From DATEOR01 sp035698665 (GTDB taxonomy: Bacteria; Actinomycetota; Thermoleophilia; Gaiellales; Gaiellaceae), in contig DASSBN010000034.1 of the NCBI GenBank assembly GCA_035698665.1, positions 1-36,681 of the forward strand: a stretch of 36,681 nt of DNA, read 5' to 3'. The notes under the pieces were generated by a model. The model did no database searches. It was not told the DNA's origin and saw only the letters and a program-made list of their open reading frames with translations. Of this stretch, positions 6,773-14,717 are shown in pieces. Position 1 is the first letter of the stretch, and each line of letters begins with the position of its first letter. Position numbers and translations under genes: made by a program.

Positions 6773-7807
6773 TCATGCCCACATCTCGACGGAGGTCCGG
6801 GCGTGGACGAGCTCGACGAGTCGCGCCAGGTCCGCCGGATCCGTGTCCGGCAGGACGCCGTGGCCCAGGTTGAAGATGTGCCCTCTCCGGCCGCCGACGG
6901 CATCGAGGATCCGGTTTGCCGCGGCCGCAACGCGCTCGAACGGGCCGAGCAAGAGCGCGGGATCCAGGTTCCCCTGCACGCCGCGATCCGCGCCGACGAT
7001 CTCCCAACCGCGCTCGATCGGGATCCGCCAGTCGAGGCCCATGACGTCGCCGCCCGCCGCCGCCATCGCGGGCAGCAGGTGCGTCGTCCCCGTGCCGAAG
7101 TGGATCGTTGGCACGTCGACGGCCGCCAGCACGCGCGCCGAGTAAGGGGCGACGAACTCCTCGTAGTCCGCGGCCGAGAGCGCGCCGACCCACGAGTCGA
7201 AGAGCTGGATGACGTCCGCGCCGGCCTCCACTTTCGCCTGCAGGTACGCGGCAAACGTCTCGGCCAGCTTCTCCATGAGCGCGTGCCAGACCTCGGGCTG
7301 CCCGTACATGCACCGCTTGGTCTGCACGAAGTCCCGCGTCGGCTTGCCCTCGATGAGATAGCCCGCGACGGTGAACGGGCCGCCCGCGAAGCCGACCAGG
7401 CCCTTGTCGGGCGCGAGCTCGGCGCGCACGAGCCGCACGGCTTCGAGGATGAAGGGCACGGCCTCCTCGGGATCGGGGACGCCCAGCCGCTCCACGTGGG
7501 CGCTCGTTCGCACGGGATCGGCGATGACCGGGCCGACGTTCTCGACGAGCTCGACATCGACGCCCATGCCGATGACGGGCAGCATGATGTCGGCGAACAT
7601 CACCGCCGCATCGACGTTGTGAGCCCGCACCGGCTGGAGCGTCACCTCGGCGCAGAGCTCGGGCTGGCGGCAGACCGAGAAGAGATCGTGGCGCTTCCGC
7701 AGCTCGCGGTACTCGGGCAGCGAGCGGCCCGCCTGGCGCATGAACCAGACCGGCGTCCGTTCGACTGCCTCGCGCCGGCAGGCGCGGGTGAGGAGCGGCT
7801 CGGCCAC
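6773..7807 (-). CDS. hemE: Uroporphyrinogen decarboxylase
   Basis: A 344-residue enzyme converting uroporphyrinogen III to coproporphyrinogen III by removing four carboxyl groups; cytoplasmic, no cofactor. The signature PVWFMRQAGRSLPEYR lies at residues 19-34, with the substrate-contacting Arg residues, and the conserved Asp lies in VMFADIMLPVIGMG. GFAGGPFTVAGYLIEG and FDSWVGALS are also typical. First gene of the haem cluster, with hemH next. Start GTG, with a leaderless-type TAGGCT box 6 nt upstream; AAGGA between them could alternatively act as a very close Shine-Dalgarno. Confidence 0.95.
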   Translation of the reverse strand: MAEPLLTRACRREAVERTPVWFMRQAGRSLPEYRELRKRHDLFSVCRQPELCAEVTLQPVRAHNVDAAVMFADIMLPVIGMGVDVELVENVGPVIADPVRTSAHVERLGVPDPEEAVPFILEAVRLVRAELAPDKGLVGFAGGPFTVAGYLIEGKPTRDFVQTKRCMYGQPEVWHALMEKLAETFAAYLQAKVEAGADVIQLFDSWVGALSAADYEEFVAPYSARVLAAVDVPTIHFGTGTTHLLPAMAAAGGDVMGLDWRIPIERGWEIVGADRGVQGNLDPALLLGPFERVAAAANRILDAVGGRRGHIFNLGHGVLPDTDPADLARLVELVHARTSVEMWA

Positions 7808-7813
7808 GTCCTT

Positions 7814-7819
7814 AGCCTA
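7814..7819 (-). promoter_or_regulatory. Leaderless-type -10 box (TAGGCT) for hemE
   Basis: Minus-strand TAGGCT ends 6 nt before the hemE GTG at 7807, the same hexamer and spacing as the SMP-30 gene at 2869-2874. Confidence 0.5.
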
Positions 7820-7835
7820 GCCGGGTGCGGGTCGA

Positions 7836-8375
7836 CTACCCGCCGATGATCAGCGCGAGCTGGGCGCCCTGGAGATCGCTCTTCGTGATCCCGTCCAGGG
7901 GAGACACGGCCTTCACGCCCATGTCCTTGGCGAGTCGCTGGGCGGCCGGCTTGAGGCCCGGCCGGAACATCACGATCGACCGCGCGAAGCCGCTGCTGGG
8001 CGCGTTTCCGGTCGCCGTGACGATGTAGCGGAGTGTGTGTGCCTTGTCGGCGCTCACCGCCGCTGCGCCCGGAATGCCGTTCCCGTTCAGGACGACGACG
8101 GAGGTGCGCCAGCGGGGAAGGACCTTCGGCTCTTCCTTCTTCTTGGGAGCGGTCTCTGCGGGCTTTGCGTCCGAAGCCTGCGTCTGGGCCGCCTGCGGCG
8201 CCTCGCGCTTGATGGCCGCGATCGTGGCCGTCTCGGTCTTGTGGGAGAACGCCTTCGCGCCGAGCACGAAGCCGATGAGGAGGAGGAGGAAGAGCTCGAC
8301 CGCAGCGACTCCCGTCGCGATCATGGCGGCGGCGCGCCAAGGCTGGAGAGGCTCGTACTCGACGGGATGATCCAT
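7836..8375 (-). CDS. Membrane-anchored LytR_C-domain protein
   Basis: A 179-residue protein with a short cytoplasmic N-terminus, one membrane segment at about residues 14-38 (MIATGVAAVELFLLLLIGFVLG), an Ala/Lys/Pro-rich linker (about 45-82) and a C-terminal LytR_C domain beginning at TSVVVLNGNGIPGAAA and ending QGAQLALIIGG. LytR_C domains occur at the end of LytR-CpsA-Psr wall-polymer ligases and as stand-alone envelope proteins; here the catalytic LCP domain is absent. The ATG at 8375 is chosen because it precedes the membrane segment directly. It begins 8 bp after the epimerase stop, so the two form an operon, consistent with a sugar-polymer or envelope role. Confidence 0.8.
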   Translation of the reverse strand: MDHPVEYEPLQPWRAAAMIATGVAAVELFLLLLIGFVLGAKAFSHKTETATIAAIKREAPQAAQTQASDAKPAETAPKKKEEPKVLPRWRTSVVVLNGNGIPGAAAVSADKAHTLRYIVTATGNAPSSGFARSIVMFRPGLKPAAQRLAKDMGVKAVSPLDGITKSDLQGAQLALIIGG

Positions 8376-8383
8376 GGGGCCGA

Positions 8384-9322
8384 CTAGTTCGCCCCGGCCC
8401 CGCCCTCTCCTTCCGCCTTGCGAACGAAATTCCACGTCTCCTCGAGCCCGGCATCGAGCGAGGTCGTCGGCCGCCAGCCGAGCGCCGCCTCTGCGTGCGA
8501 CGGATCGAGGACGCTCCGGGCGAGCTCACCGAGCCTGGGCGGGTCGAAGACGACCTCCGCGTCAGCCCCGCTCGCGCGCTTGCAACCCTCCGCCAGCTCG
8601 AGGACAGAGGTCTCGATTCCGGTGCCGACGTTGTAGACGCCGGCCGGCCCCGACGCTGCGGCGAGCGTTGCCGCCACGACGTCGGACACGAAGACGTAGT
8701 CCCTCGTCTGGCGCCCGTCGCCGAAGATGTGCAGCTCCTCGCCGCCGGCGATGCGGCCGAAGAAGATCGCCACCACGCCGGCCTCGCCGTGGGGATCCTG
8801 CCTCGGCCCGTACACGTTGCCGTACCGAAGCGATACGTGGCCGGCTTCGTACAGGCGGCTCCAGGTGGCGAGGTACTCCTCGCCGGCGAGTTTGGATGCG
8901 CCGTACGGGGCGAGCGGAAGCCTCGGCGAGTCCTCGCCGGCGGGCCCGTCGCACTCCCCGTAGATGGCGCCGCCCGTGGACGAGAAGACGACCTTCGCGT
9001 TGTGAGCACGCGCCGCTTCGAGGATGTTCGCGGTGCCGATGACGTTCACCTCGGCGTCGAAGGCCGGCTCTGCGATCGACACCCGCACGTCGGCCTGTGC
9101 GGCGAGGTGGAAGCAGACCTCGGGCTTCGCCTCCTCGAACGAGCGCTCGAGCGCAGCCGCGTCGCGGACGTCCGCCTCCACGAGCCGGGCTTCCGCGTTG
9201 ACGTTCTCACGCCGGCCGCTCGCGAGGTTGTCGAGCGCCCACACGTCGTCGCCGCGCGCGACGAGCGCGTCCACCACATGCGAGCCGATGAAGCCAGCTC
9301 CGCCTGTTACGAGCGCCCGCAC
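8384..9322 (-). CDS. NAD-dependent epimerase/dehydratase (extended SDR, UDP-glucose 4-epimerase-like)
   Basis: A 312-residue extended SDR. The NAD-binding motif GGAGFIGSHV is at residues 7-16. CFHLAAQADVRVSI, VFSSTGGAIYG (catalytic Ser/Thr region) and the catalytic YGASKLAGE (YxxxK) follow, with RYGNVYGPRQDPHGEAGVV and GRQTRDYVFVSDV for nucleotide-sugar binding. The pattern fits UDP-sugar 4-epimerases of the GalE-like group, probably acting in cell-envelope sugar supply; the exact sugar cannot be read. The GTG at 9322 is chosen because the fold starts immediately; an ATG at 9349 would overlap the tmk start. A divergent TANNNT box 8 nt upstream supports the GTG. Confidence 0.85.
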   Translation of the reverse strand: MRALVTGGAGFIGSHVVDALVARGDDVWALDNLASGRRENVNAEARLVEADVRDAAALERSFEEAKPEVCFHLAAQADVRVSIAEPAFDAEVNVIGTANILEAARAHNAKVVFSSTGGAIYGECDGPAGEDSPRLPLAPYGASKLAGEEYLATWSRLYEAGHVSLRYGNVYGPRQDPHGEAGVVAIFFGRIAGGEELHIFGDGRQTRDYVFVSDVVAATLAAASGPAGVYNVGTGIETSVLELAEGCKRASGADAEVVFDPPRLGELARSVLDPSHAEAALGWRPTTSLDAGLEETWNFVRKAEGEGGAGAN

Positions 9323-9330
9323 AGCGCAAT

Positions 9331-9340
9331 ATCCTAGGGT
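9331..9340. promoter_or_regulatory. Divergent overlapping -10 boxes for the epimerase gene and tmk
   Basis: On the minus strand TAGGAT (9336 to 9331) ends 8 nt before the epimerase GTG. On the plus strand TAGGGT (9335-9340) ends 7 nt before the tmk ATG. Both use the same T-A pair at 9335-9336 inside a CCTAGG palindrome. The start codons are only 25 bp apart, so both mRNAs would be leaderless or nearly so. Confidence 0.55.
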
Positions 9341-9347
9341 CGCCTCC

Positions 9348-9944
9348 ATGTTCATCACCTTCGAAGGCGTCGACGGGTCGGGCAAGAGCACCCAGGCGCG
9401 GCTCCTGTCCGAACGCCTTCGCGCCGAGGGACGCGAGGTCGTGGACACGCGCGAGCCCGGCGGCACCGAGGCGGGGGAGCGCATCAGAGAGATCCTGCTC
9501 CACAGCGAGCAACTGGCTCCCTGGGCCGAGGCGACGCTCTTCAGCGCGGCCCGCGCCCAGCTCGTCGACGAGGTCATCCGCCCGGCTCTCGCGAACGGTG
9601 CCGACGTCGTCTGCGACCGCTACATCGACTCCTCGCTGGCCTATCAGGGGATCGCGCGCGGCCTCGGAGTGGAGCGCGTGCTCGAGGTCAACCTCGCCGT
9701 AACGGGAAGCCTTCTGCCCGACCGCACCTTCCTGCTCGTCGTCCCCGGCGAGATCGCCGCGAGACGGCGCGGCAATTCGCCCGACCGCATCGAGAGCGAG
9801 GGGGACGACTTTGCCGCGGAGGTCGATCGTGCGTATCGCGAGATCGCGGAGATCTTCTCGCAGCGGGTCGTCATCGTCGACGGAACGGCGAAGCCCGAGG
9901 CGCTCGCCGACGAGATCCATGGACACCTTCGAGACCTTCCCTGA
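9348..9944 (+). CDS. tmk: Thymidylate kinase
   Basis: A 198-residue kinase that phosphorylates dTMP to dTDP with ATP. The P-loop GVDGSGKST is at residues 7-15, the DR(Y/H) motif is in CDRYIDSSLAYQG, and TREPGGTEAGERIR carries the substrate-binding Arg. The LID region is FLLVVPGEIAARRRG. The ATG overlaps the promoter geometry described at 9335-9340 and lacks a Shine-Dalgarno. It overlaps holB by 26 bp, forming tmk-holB-ricT, an arrangement also known from Firmicutes. Confidence 0.95.
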   Translation: MFITFEGVDGSGKSTQARLLSERLRAEGREVVDTREPGGTEAGERIREILLHSEQLAPWAEATLFSAARAQLVDEVIRPALANGADVVCDRYIDSSLAYQGIARGLGVERVLEVNLAVTGSLLPDRTFLLVVPGEIAARRRGNSPDRIESEGDDFAAEVDRAYREIAEIFSQRVVIVDGTAKPEALADEIHGHLRDLP

Positions 9945-10989
9945 GCAGGAGGAGGCCAAGGGCCTCCTGAGAGCCGCGCTCGCCGAGGGGCCCGCGCACG
10001 CCTACCTCTTCCACGGGCCGCGCGGAGTCGGCAAACGACGCGCAGCGCTCGCCTTCGCCGGCGCGCTGCTCGGCGATCCCAGCCGCGTCTCGCGTCGGGC
10101 GCACCCTGACCTCTACGTCCTCGAGCCGCTCGGAGATCAGATCCGCATCGATCCTGTGCGCGACCTCCGACGCGACCTGCACATGCGTCCGTTCGAAGCC
10201 TCGCGGCGCGTCTACCTCGTCTTCGGCGCGCACACGATGAACGAGGACGCGGCGGACGCGCTGCTCAAGGACCTCGAGGAGCCGCCCGACTACGCGGTGA
10301 TCGTCCTCATCGCCGACGACCTCGGCCCGCTCGCTCCCACCATCCGCTCACGCTGCCAGCACGTCCCGTTCCGCCGCCTCTCGCAGCGGGCGGTGAAGGC
10401 GTATCTCTCGACCCGTGGAGTGAGCGGCGAGAAGCTCGATGCGCTCGCGCGTCTCGCGGGCGGGAGACTCGACCGCGCGGACCGGCTCCTCAACGAGGAG
10501 GCCGGCCAGCGGCGTGCCGTCCTGATCGAGCTCGCGCGCTCCGTTTATCTCGATCCCGCGTTCGATCCGGCGGCCGCCTCAGGAAAGGTCGGGGAGCTCG
10601 CGCAGGCGCGCGCTGCCGAGGCGCGGGCCGAGGCGGAGGCCGCGGCCACGGGCGAGGAATCGCAGCGTGAGCTCGAGCAGCGGGTCCGGCGGGCCGGCAG
10701 GGGTGCCGAACGCGAGGAGATCCTCGACGCGCTCGACGTTCTCTCCAGCTGGTACCGCGACCTCGTGGTCTCGGCAGCCGGGGCCGAGAAGGCGGTCGTC
10801 AACTCCGACCGCCTTGAAGAGCTGGCGGAGGACGGGGTGTCGGAGCGCTCGCTCGCGGCCGAACGGGCTGCCGAGGCCGTGCGCGAGACGTGGCGTTCCT
10901 TCGAGTTCCAGGTGCAGACCGGCCTCGCGCTCGAGGGCCTCTTCGTCCGGCTCCGCCGCGAGCTCGCCATGCCGGCCGCGGCACGCTAG
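9919..10989 (+). CDS. holB: DNA polymerase III delta-prime subunit
   Basis: A 356-residue AAA+-type clamp-loader subunit. The Walker A-like GPRGVGKR is at residues 33-40, followed by HPDLYVLEPLG, the FGAHTMNEDAADALLKDLEEPP segment spanning the sensor/Walker B region and the SRC motif in IRSRCQHVPFR. The usual N-terminal zinc-binding cysteines are missing and the protein goes directly from the P-loop region to HPDL, as in many actinobacterial and Firmicute delta-prime proteins. The C-terminal third contains a long Ala/Glu-rich helix (about 215-255). Overlap with tmk implies coupled expression. Its TAG stop also starts the -10 box of ricT. Confidence 0.88.
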   Translation: MDTFETFPEQEEAKGLLRAALAEGPAHAYLFHGPRGVGKRRAALAFAGALLGDPSRVSRRAHPDLYVLEPLGDQIRIDPVRDLRRDLHMRPFEASRRVYLVFGAHTMNEDAADALLKDLEEPPDYAVIVLIADDLGPLAPTIRSRCQHVPFRRLSQRAVKAYLSTRGVSGEKLDALARLAGGRLDRADRLLNEEAGQRRAVLIELARSVYLDPAFDPAAASGKVGELAQARAAEARAEAEAAATGEESQRELEQRVRRAGRGAEREEILDALDVLSSWYRDLVVSAAGAEKAVVNSDRLEELAEDGVSERSLAAERAAEAVRETWRSFEFQVQTGLALEGLFVRLRRELAMPAAAR

Positions 10990-10992
10990 CGT
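10987..10992 (+). promoter_or_regulatory. Leaderless-type -10 box (TAGCGT) for ricT
   Basis: TAGCGT begins with the holB stop codon and ends 7 nt before the ricT ATG at 11000. No Shine-Dalgarno is present. Confidence 0.5.
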
Positions 10993-10999
10993 TTCCCAC

Positions 11000-11797
11000 A
11001 TGGCAACGGCTGTAGGCGTCGTCTTCTCGCCCGGGGGCAAGGTCTACTCCTTCGATCCGGACGGGCTCGAGCTGACCTGGAACACCAAGGTCATCTGCCA
11101 CACCTCGCGTGGGCAGGAGCTCGGGCGCGTCGTGCAGCCGAACTACGAGCTGGAGTCGCCGCCGCCGCAACCGCTGAAGCGCATCGTGCGTCGGGCGACG
11201 AGCATGGACGAAGAGGTGGCCGTCGAGAACCGGCTCGAGGCGAAGCACGCGATGAAGGTCTTGCGGGAGCTCTTGCGCGCGAGCGACCTCGAGCTGAAGC
11301 CGGTCTCGGCCGAGCTCGTCTTCGACCGCTCGCGCATCGTCTTCTCGTACCAGTCCGAGAGCAGGCCCGACGTGACCGAGCTGCAGGAACGCCTTCGCCG
11401 CCGTCTCGACCGCCGCGTCGAGCTTCGCTCCGTCGGGCCGCGCGAGTGCGCCCGCCTCTGTGGAGACCACGGGCTCTGCGGCGACCAGCACTGCTGTCGC
11501 AAGTTTCCTTCCCACGAGCAGCCGATCACCCTGCGCATGGCCAAGGATCAGGAGCTGCCGATGAGCTCGGGGCGCATCACGGGCCTCTGCGGGCGCCTGC
11601 GCTGCTGCCTCGCCTTCGAGCATCCGACCTACAAGAGCTTCCGCGACCGCGCGCCGCGTGTCGGCCGCCGCGTCGAGACGCCGCACGGCCGTGGCTTGGT
11701 CACCGACTACCAGGTGCTCGAGGACACGTGCACGGTCGAACCGGAGAGCGGCGACAGCTTCGACATCGCGATCGACGATTGCCGCGAGGTCGCCTGA
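11000..11797 (+). CDS. ricT: PSP1-domain protein, RicT/YaaT-like
   Basis: A 265-residue PSP1-domain protein. The N-terminal part (VGVVFSPGGKVYSFDP, then HTSRGQELGRVV) is typical, and the C-terminal part carries conserved cysteines at 150, 154, 160, 165, 166, 197, 202 and 203 (CARLCGDHGLCGDQHCC and GLCGRLRCC). In Bacillus, RicT forms the RicA-F-T complex with Fe-S clusters that modulates RNA processing; its role in actinobacteria is less clear. Position after tmk-holB matches the Firmicute synteny. The ATG at 11000 directly precedes the domain; its leaderless-type promoter suggests some independent expression. Confidence 0.85.
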   Translation: MATAVGVVFSPGGKVYSFDPDGLELTWNTKVICHTSRGQELGRVVQPNYELESPPPQPLKRIVRRATSMDEEVAVENRLEAKHAMKVLRELLRASDLELKPVSAELVFDRSRIVFSYQSESRPDVTELQERLRRRLDRRVELRSVGPRECARLCGDHGLCGDQHCCRKFPSHEQPITLRMAKDQELPMSSGRITGLCGRLRCCLAFEHPTYKSFRDRAPRVGRRVETPHGRGLVTDYQVLEDTCTVEPESGDSFDIAIDDCREVA

Positions 11798-11844
11798 CCC
11801 TTTCGGGGGACGATTCGGCCTAGGGCCTCTTCCAGACTTGGAAG

Positions 11845-12819
11845 ATGTCCGCGGCGCCGCAGCTCGCCGAAGATCTCTTCAACGAGCACCATCGCCGGAT
11901 CTACCGCTACTGCCTGCGTCAGCTGGGCTCGCCGGAGGAGGCCGAGGACGCTGTCCAGGCGACCTACCTGAACGCCTGCCGGAGCCTCATGGATGGCTTC
12001 GAGCCGGAGGCCGCGCAGGCCTGGCTCTTCAAGGTCGCCCACAACGTCTGCCTCACGCGCCGGCGCTCGTCGTACCGGCGGGCGCGTGTCGAGCGGCCGG
12101 AGGATCTCCAGGCCGTGCAGGACGTGGTCGCCGCTCCGGAAGCGCCGGGGGACGAGCTCTTCGGCCTCGACGAGGCGCTCGCCGGGCTGCCGGAGCAGCA
12201 GCGCGAGGCCATCCTCCTGCGCGAGTGGCAGGGGCTTTCCTACCGTGAGGTGGCAGCGAAGCTCGGGCTCACGCAGGCCGCGGTCGAGACCCTCATCTTC
12301 CGCGCGCGACGCTCGTTGGCAAGCGCGCTCGAGCAGCCGGTCAAGCGCCGCCGCAAGCTCCTCCATTCCCTCGATGCGGGCGCCCTGCTCGCTTCACTCA
12401 AGGCTGCGATCGCCGGCAACGTGGCGGCGAGCGTCGCGACGGCGGTTGCCGTCGCGGCATCCGCGACGGCGCTGACCGCGGCGGTCGTGCCCGGCCGGGC
12501 CGACTTCCCGCCGCGGGTGACGCCTTCGGTGGAGGTGGAGAAGGCGAAGCCCGCGGCCCCGCACGCCGATTTGGCGGACCGCTCCCTCTCCGGGGCCGTC
12601 GCGCCGTCGGCGCCGGACGGACCGAAGCGCTGGGCCGGGACGCATCCACGCGCGAACGGGAAGGGCAAGCCGAAGCACGCGAACAACGGCCACCAGCCGA
12701 AGCCGCCGCAGGCGAACAACGGCAGCGAGCCGAGCGCGCCTCCCGGGCAGGTCAGGTCGGGGCCGAGCACGAGAAGCGCAGCCGCACCCGCGTACGGCAA
12801 GGGCGGCAAGAGAGGCTGA
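11845..12819 (+). CDS. ECF sigma factor with C-terminal membrane segment and hydrophilic tail
   Basis: A 324-residue protein. Residues 8-75 form sigma region 2 (LFNEHHRRIYRYCLRQLGS, then EEAEDAVQATYLNACR and AWLFKVAHNVCLTRRR). Residues 108-165 form region 4 (ALAGLPEQQREAILLREW, YREVAAKLGLTQAAVETLIF). After the sigma core comes an Ala-rich hydrophobic stretch at about 188-215 (AAIAGNVAASVATAVAVAAS), then 110 residues rich in Pro, Asn, Gly, Lys and Ala with NGKGKPKHANNGHQPK-type runs. The layout resembles a sigma factor fused to its own membrane tether with an extracytoplasmic low-complexity tail. No anti-sigma gene is adjacent, consistent with cis-regulation by the extension. Target genes are unknown. 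The start ATG is preceded by TTGGAAG, a weak ribosome site. Confidence 0.85.
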   Translation: MSAAPQLAEDLFNEHHRRIYRYCLRQLGSPEEAEDAVQATYLNACRSLMDGFEPEAAQAWLFKVAHNVCLTRRRSSYRRARVERPEDLQAVQDVVAAPEAPGDELFGLDEALAGLPEQQREAILLREWQGLSYREVAAKLGLTQAAVETLIFRARRSLASALEQPVKRRRKLLHSLDAGALLASLKAAIAGNVAASVATAVAVAASATALTAAVVPGRADFPPRVTPSVEVEKAKPAAPHADLADRSLSGAVAPSAPDGPKRWAGTHPRANGKGKPKHANNGHQPKPPQANNGSEPSAPPGQVRSGPSTRSAAAPAYGKGGKRG

Positions 12820-12849
12820 GCCCTCCTGGACGCATCGCTTTACTTCGTA

Positions 12850-12855
12850 TAGCGT
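12850..12855 (+). promoter_or_regulatory. Candidate -10 box (TAGCGT) for carbonic anhydrase
   Basis: TAGCGT lies 39 nt before the ATG at 12895, in an AT-richer patch. Unlike the leaderless-type promoters, this unit has a purine-rich leader with GAAGGGAG as ribosome-binding site. Confidence 0.35.
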
Positions 12856-12894
12856 TTCTCACTTCAAAAAGGAAAGCGAGAAGGGAGAAGAGCG

Positions 12895-13389
12895 ATGCCG
12901 GTTCGGGACGAGGTCCTCGAGGCCAATCGAGACTACGCGGACGGTTTCGGCAAGGGCAACTTGGCGGCTCCGCCTGCCCGTCGTTTCGCGGTCGTGACCT
13001 GCATGGACGCGCGTCTCGACCCCGCCAAGTTCCTCGGGCTCGAGGAGGGAGACGCACACGTCATCCGCAACGCGGGTGGCGTCGTGTCCGATGACGCGCT
13101 CCGCTCCCTCGTCATCTCCCACTGGCTGCTCGGCACCCAGGAGGCGCTCGTCATCGCGCACACAGGCTGCGGGATGCTCACCTTCACGAACGACGACATC
13201 CACGCCAAGCTCGCGGACGAGGCCGGCGCCGATGCGAGCGGCATCGACTTCCTGCCGTTTCCGGACCTCGACGAGAGCGTCCGTGCGAGCGTCGAGCGGG
13301 TGCGGAGCTCCGAGCTCCTGCCCGACAGCTTCACCGCGACGGGGTACGTCTACGACTGCTCGTCCGGCGCGCTGCGCGAGGTTACGTAG
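12895..13389 (+). CDS. Beta-class carbonic anhydrase
   Basis: A 164-residue enzyme interconverting CO2 and bicarbonate. The zinc ligands are C36 (VVTCMDARLD), H89 and C92 (IAHTGCGM), and the Asp-Arg dyad is D38/R40. Length and the IRNAGG motif (58-62) match the short beta-CA type found in mycobacteria (Rv1284-like). A bicarbonate-binding type II form is possible and cannot be excluded by eye. Cytoplasmic, no signal peptide. ATG with a clear upstream purine-rich ribosome site. Its TAG stop abuts the TAG stop of the convergent SOD gene in TAGCTA (13387-13392). Confidence 0.92.
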   Translation: MPVRDEVLEANRDYADGFGKGNLAAPPARRFAVVTCMDARLDPAKFLGLEEGDAHVIRNAGGVVSDDALRSLVISHWLLGTQEALVIAHTGCGMLTFTNDDIHAKLADEAGADASGIDFLPFPDLDESVRASVERVRSSELLPDSFTATGYVYDCSSGALREVT

Positions 13390-13992
13390 CTAGACGGCGT
13401 CGAAGCGGGCGCCGACCGCGTCCCAGTCGACGACGTTCCACCAGGCCTCGAGGTAGTCGGGCCGGCGATTTTGGTAGCGCAAGTAGTAGGCGTGCTCCCA
13501 CACATCGATGCCGAGGAGCGGGACGTCCGAGCTCATGACGGGGTTGTCCTGGTTGGGCGTGGAGACGACCGCGAGGCCCGTGCCGTCGTGGATGAGCCAC
13601 GTCCAGCCCGAGCCGAAGCGCTTCACGCCCGCGTCGTTCACGGCCTTCTTCAGCTCGTCGACCGAGCCGAAGGTGTCTGCGATCGCATCGGCCAGCGAGC
13701 CGCCCGGCTCGCCGCCTCCGCCCGGCGCCATCGTCTCCCAGAAGAGCGAATGATTCGCGTGGCCGCCGCCGTTGTTGCGCACCGCGGCCCGCTTGTCCTC
13801 GGGGATGATCTCGAGCTCGGCGAAGACCTCTTCGAGGGGCCTGTCCATCCACTCGGTGCCCTCGAGCGCCGCGTTCAGGTTGTTGACGTAGGTCGCGTGG
13901 TGCTTCGAGTGGTGAATCTCCATCGTCTGCGCGTCGATCGTCGGCTCGAGCGCGTCGTAGGCGTAGGGAAGCGAGGGCAGCTCGTAGGGCAT
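13390..13992 (-). CDS. sodA: Fe/Mn superoxide dismutase
   Basis: A 200-residue SOD. Metal ligands are H27 (MEIHHSKHHATYV), H81 (GGHANHSLFW), D163 and H167 (GIDVWEHAYYL), with gateway Tyr Y35. The sequence around STPNQDNPVM carries the active-site Gln in the position seen in manganese enzymes, so Mn is more likely than Fe; this is inference. ATG with GGAGGT upstream. The candidate -10 TAGACT overlaps the stop of the upstream secreted-protein gene. A second, much more divergent SOD lies at 27696. Confidence 0.94.
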   Translation of the reverse strand: MPYELPSLPYAYDALEPTIDAQTMEIHHSKHHATYVNNLNAALEGTEWMDRPLEEVFAELEIIPEDKRAAVRNNGGGHANHSLFWETMAPGGGGEPGGSLADAIADTFGSVDELKKAVNDAGVKRFGSGWTWLIHDGTGLAVVSTPNQDNPVMSSDVPLLGIDVWEHAYYLRYQNRRPDYLEAWWNVVDWDAVGARFDAV

Positions 13993-14018
13993 CGGGACCT
14001 CCGGTTCGCGGTCCCGTC

Positions 14019-14024
14019 AGTCTA
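14019..14024 (-). promoter_or_regulatory. Candidate -10 box (TAGACT) for the SOD gene
   Basis: Minus-strand TAGACT begins with the TAG stop of the upstream gene and lies 26 nt before the SOD ATG, leaving room for a short leader with GGAGGT. Confidence 0.35.
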
Positions 14025-14669
14025 GGCCGCTCCGTCGAACTCGTGCCGGAAGCCGAGGCCGGGCCGGGCTGGAAAGCTGTTCGGCCGCTCGCCCGTCACG
14101 ATCGCCCGGATTCCCTCTTTCATGTGGGAGAGCATCTGTTCCGCCTCGGCCTCGGTCAGATCGCCTTCCGCAACCTCTTCGTCGAGGTGCTTCTTGGCCT
14201 CGGCGGCGAGCGCGTCCACGAGACCGTCCACGGATTTGCCCTGGTCCTCGGCGATGTCCGCGAGCGACTTGCCAGTCTCGAGCTGTGCGCGTACCTCGTC
14301 CTCACTGAGGCCGAGGTAGGCCGCGGCAGTGTCGAACCCGCGGAAGAGCTCGTGGTGGAAGAACATTCCGGACGCGGGGCCCGGGAAGGGGAAGTCGCCC
14401 GAATCGATGCGCTGCTTCATCTCGTCGCCCTGCGCCTGGGTGATCCGCCCGGAGGCGACGGCTGCGTCGATCCGTTTCTTCAAAGCATTCTTCAGGGCCT
14501 CCGCGAGCGCGCTGGGAGTGACGCCGAGCTCCTTCGCCGCATCGTTCAGAACCGTCTGGTTCTCCTGCTTGGGCGAGAGCTGCGTGGCGCCGATCGCAGC
14601 GCTGCCGCCCGCGACGGCCAGGAGCGCCGCCGCACCCGCCGCCAACTTGCGCTTCATCCGCTTCTCCAT
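14022..14669 (-). CDS. Secreted or membrane-anchored helical protein, possible stress-regulon effector
   Basis: A 215-residue protein. The N-terminus EKRMKRKLAAGAAALLAVAGGSAAIGA is a basic stretch plus hydrophobic segment, a signal peptide or anchor. The rest is helical and repetitive: two units of the type LGVTPSALAEALKNALKKRIDAAVASGRITQAQGDEMKQRI (about 42-84) and LGLSEDEVRAQLETGKSLADIAEDQGKSVDGLVDALA, then an EGDLTEAEAEQMLSHMKEGI segment. The pattern is similar to YckD/DUF2680-like exported proteins; function unknown. ATG at 14669 has AAGGAG upstream. It lies downstream of the sensor kinase gene on the same strand, and its upstream region carries three TTCTTAG-type boxes at exact 11-bp spacing, suggesting direct control by the adjacent response regulator. 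Confidence 0.75.
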   Translation of the reverse strand: MEKRMKRKLAAGAAALLAVAGGSAAIGATQLSPKQENQTVLNDAAKELGVTPSALAEALKNALKKRIDAAVASGRITQAQGDEMKQRIDSGDFPFPGPASGMFFHHELFRGFDTAAAYLGLSEDEVRAQLETGKSLADIAEDQGKSVDGLVDALAAEAKKHLDEEVAEGDLTEAEAEQMLSHMKEGIRAIVTGERPNSFPARPGLGFRHEFDGAA

Positions 14670-14717
14670 CTCGTGCTCCTTCGGTTGCCGGTAGTCGGCT
14701 GATCGAAGCACCGCGCG

